A DNA stretch of 6,890 bases from Candidatus Komeilibacteria bacterium (lineage in GTDB: Bacteria; Patescibacteriota; Patescibacteriia; UBA1558): the NCBI GenBank assembly GCA_024654345.1, contig JANLIN010000023.1, positions 1-6,890 of the forward strand, given 5' to 3'. Within the stretch, counting starts at the first letter, position 1. Each line of letters begins with the position of its first letter. Made by a program: the position numbers and the translations under genes. The notes under the pieces are model-generated. The model was given only the letters and a program-made list of their open reading frames with translations. It ran no database searches and had not been told where the DNA came from. Positions 5,597 through 6,890 of the stretch are shown here, one piece after another.

Positions 5597-5625
5597 AGGA
5601 TAAAGTAAATCCAAAAAAAAGTCAA
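5597..5625 (-). promoter_or_regulatory. Sigma70-type promoter for the T-box/ligase unit
   Basis: TTGACT (5620-5625), a 17-base spacer and TATCCT (5597-5602) on the minus strand. Transcription should begin near 5590, leaving a leader of about 367 bases that starts just before Stem I. The -35 box overlaps the terminator of the decarboxylase gene. Confidence 0.75.
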
Positions 5626-5651
5626 AAGCCGCTATTTTTATAGCGGCTTTT
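5613..5651 (-). terminator. Intrinsic terminator after the decarboxylase gene
   Basis: A 12-bp perfect stem (5624-5635 with 5640-5651; AAAAGCCGCTAT on the minus strand) with a 4-base loop, followed on the minus strand by GAC and eight Ts. It ends the decarboxylase transcript before the T-box leader, so the decarboxylase and ligase are separately transcribed. Confidence 0.9.
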
Positions 5652-5658
5652 ACTTAAT

Positions 5659-6890
5659 TTATTGAGCTAACTCCCTTGCGAGAACCAGTTGTTCTCTTAA
5701 CTTTATTACGAAAGTAACTGCTTTCTGCAGGGTAAAATGAGGCATTACTGTGACTTTGTAGATCATCTTGACGTGATCGTCAACATCCGATAGATTGGAT
5801 GGAAAACGGTGATATACAAGGCATATACCGTCGACAAAACGCTTCGGTAGTTCAACATCATACTTGAGGCGAAAAGCGACTATATTTATATCACTGGCCA
5901 GTACTTCAATACCCTGCTCCTGCAGCATTAGCGTACGTAAGTCGCCTACTACTTCCATACATCGATGCGTTATACTCTTAAACCCCAGTAGCCCATGGTG
6001 CATAATCACTGAGTAGCAAGCAGCCGCCGCCGTTCCGGGTCTGGAACCTGATAAAGTGCCGTCAGTCTCTCCCGGTACATAACCCATTGCTACTCCGAGC
6101 AGAGATCGGTAAAAATTGTCTTCTGTGTCTCGATACATGAATACCGCGGACGGATATGGTGTTTTCCCCATTTTGTGAAAATCAACGCAAATAGAATCAA
6201 CGACAGGTACTCTAAATGATAGATTCCTTTCCGGATAAACAAAGGGTACTACCAGTCCACCAAAGGCCGCATCAACATGTAAATGGAAATTCGCATCTTG
6301 ATGAGTCTGCTTATAGTTATCGATCATTGCACCAATCAATTCGGTATTGTCAATACCGCCGGTAATAATATTTCCTTCATTACTGACCACAATAAAGTTC
6401 TTAATCCCTTGGCTATATAGCTCCGCAATTCTGTTTTGCAGTGGCTCAAGGAGAATTCTCCCGGCCTGGTCAGTGCCAATGAGCTTCAGTAGAGCCTTAT
6501 CACCATAGCTACGATAGTAATGGTTAATATTATGACCATTCCCGTACTTTTCGGAACAGGTAGTACAGGTATGCCATTCTTCTCCACAAAGTCCTGTCGC
6601 CCAGGCGGCCTTCCTAATAGAGTAGTGAGTAAAAATTGAACAAAGGATAGCTATTGGCCCATCATTTAACAATCTCAACCTCTCTCTGGCTAGTATGACA
6701 GCCATAATATTGGACTCTGTACCACCGGAGGCAATATAGCCATTTATAATCCCCTCGGCACCGAGCATCTGAGCCGTCATCTGCACCACCTCATCTTCCA
6801 GCGATTGAGTACCAGGAAAACCCCTTTCATGTTGCTCGGCATTCGTATGCGTCCCAATATTATTAGGATGGCTCTTTATGAAAATATTAA
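5659..6890 (-). CDS. Group II PLP-dependent amino-acid decarboxylase (N-terminus off window)
   Basis: The open frame continues through the right edge. The upstream part reads SHPNNIGTHTNAEQHERGF followed by PGTQSLEDEV, both family motifs, so the GTG at 6789 is not the true start. About 409 residues are visible. Counting from that GTG, they include SGGTESN (21-27, phosphate contact), H55 in THYSIRKA (stacks on PLP), HVDAAFGG (171-178, D173 to the pyridine nitrogen), DFHKMGK with the PLP lysine K206 (codon 6172-6174), and GSRPGTAAAA (248-257). The family removes CO2 from glutamate, aspartate, tyrosine, tryptophan, DOPA and similar amino acids; sequence alone does not fix the substrate. The archaeal MfnA and bacterial TyrDC groups look closest from memory. 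An unusual Cys/His cluster lies at 68-86. It ends at its own terminator, 5613-5651. Confidence 0.92.
   Translation of the reverse strand, partial: NIFIKSHPNNIGTHTNAEQHERGFPGTQSLEDEVVQMTAQMLGAEGIINGYIASGGTESNIMAVILARERLRLLNDGPIAILCSIFTHYSIRKAAWATGLCGEEWHTCTTCSEKYGNGHNINHYYRSYGDKALLKLIGTDQAGRILLEPLQNRIAELYSQGIKNFIVVSNEGNIITGGIDNTELIGAMIDNYKQTHQDANFHLHVDAAFGGLVVPFVYPERNLSFRVPVVDSICVDFHKMGKTPYPSAVFMYRDTEDNFYRSLLGVAMGYVPGETDGTLSGSRPGTAAAACYSVIMHHGLLGFKSITHRCMEVVGDLRTLMLQEQGIEVLASDINIVAFRLKYDVELPKRFVDGICLVYHRFPSNLSDVDDHVKMIYKVTVMPHFTLQKAVTFVIKLREQLVLARELAQ

Noticed and set aside
4431..5651. Similar GCCGCT stems in the two minus-strand terminators as a dispersed repeat
   Set aside because: Similarity is confined to a few stem bases; loops and flanks differ, so chance or convergent terminator composition is enough.
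5250..5658. T-box as a regulator of the decarboxylase
   Set aside because: The decarboxylase lies upstream of the leader on the same strand and ends at its own terminator, so the T-box cannot act on it.
1..6890. Alternative genetic code with TGA as glycine or tryptophan, as in some CPR lineages
   Set aside because: The amidohydrolase ends at TGA (3611-3613) right after a complete family C-terminus, and coding regions use TGG for tryptophan.

Overview
The window is bacterial chromosomal DNA with the standard code: both TAA and TGA act as stops, and tryptophan is TGG throughout. Gene density is high, there are clear intrinsic terminators, and translation starts are mixed. Some genes have good Shine-Dalgarno sites, while others have a -10-like box almost touching the ATG. 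A halocyanin-like cupredoxin fused to a DUF7282-like domain, a short YggT protein and several unrecognised proteins suggest an uncultured lineage, perhaps Patescibacteria/CPR. That placement is a weak inference. No rRNA, tRNA, CRISPR array, transposase or phage gene was seen.

Left part, plus strand (1-1293): the C-terminal part of an unrecognised protein, an unrecognised 267-residue protein, and then a perfect Shine-Dalgarno plus ATG that runs into a terminator with no stop codon. Middle part (1303-3580): a minus-strand membrane-anchored cupredoxin and a divergent YggT-family gene, a DoxX-like gene that meets yggT tail to tail with overlapping stops, and a small soluble hypothetical protein on the plus strand.

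Right part, minus strand (3611-6890), read right to left: a group II PLP-dependent decarboxylase (N-terminus off the window) ending at a terminator; a sigma70-type promoter; a complete T-box leader; a short GCS2-family carboxylate-amine ligase; a terminator; and an AstE/ASPA-type zinc amidohydrolase.

The T-box is the most notable element. Stem I, the AGUA/GAA specifier loop, the AG-rich and GGUUGGUG apical motifs, the T-box sequence with its UGGU bulge, and the competing terminator can all be read. The specifier reads UGG, so the leader should sense uncharged tRNA-Trp and switch on the ligase gene. Tryptophan control of a GCS2-type ligase, next to an amino-acid decarboxylase and an amide hydrolase, suggests tryptophan- or tryptamine-linked amide chemistry. 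The RNA element is seen directly; the pathway is inference.
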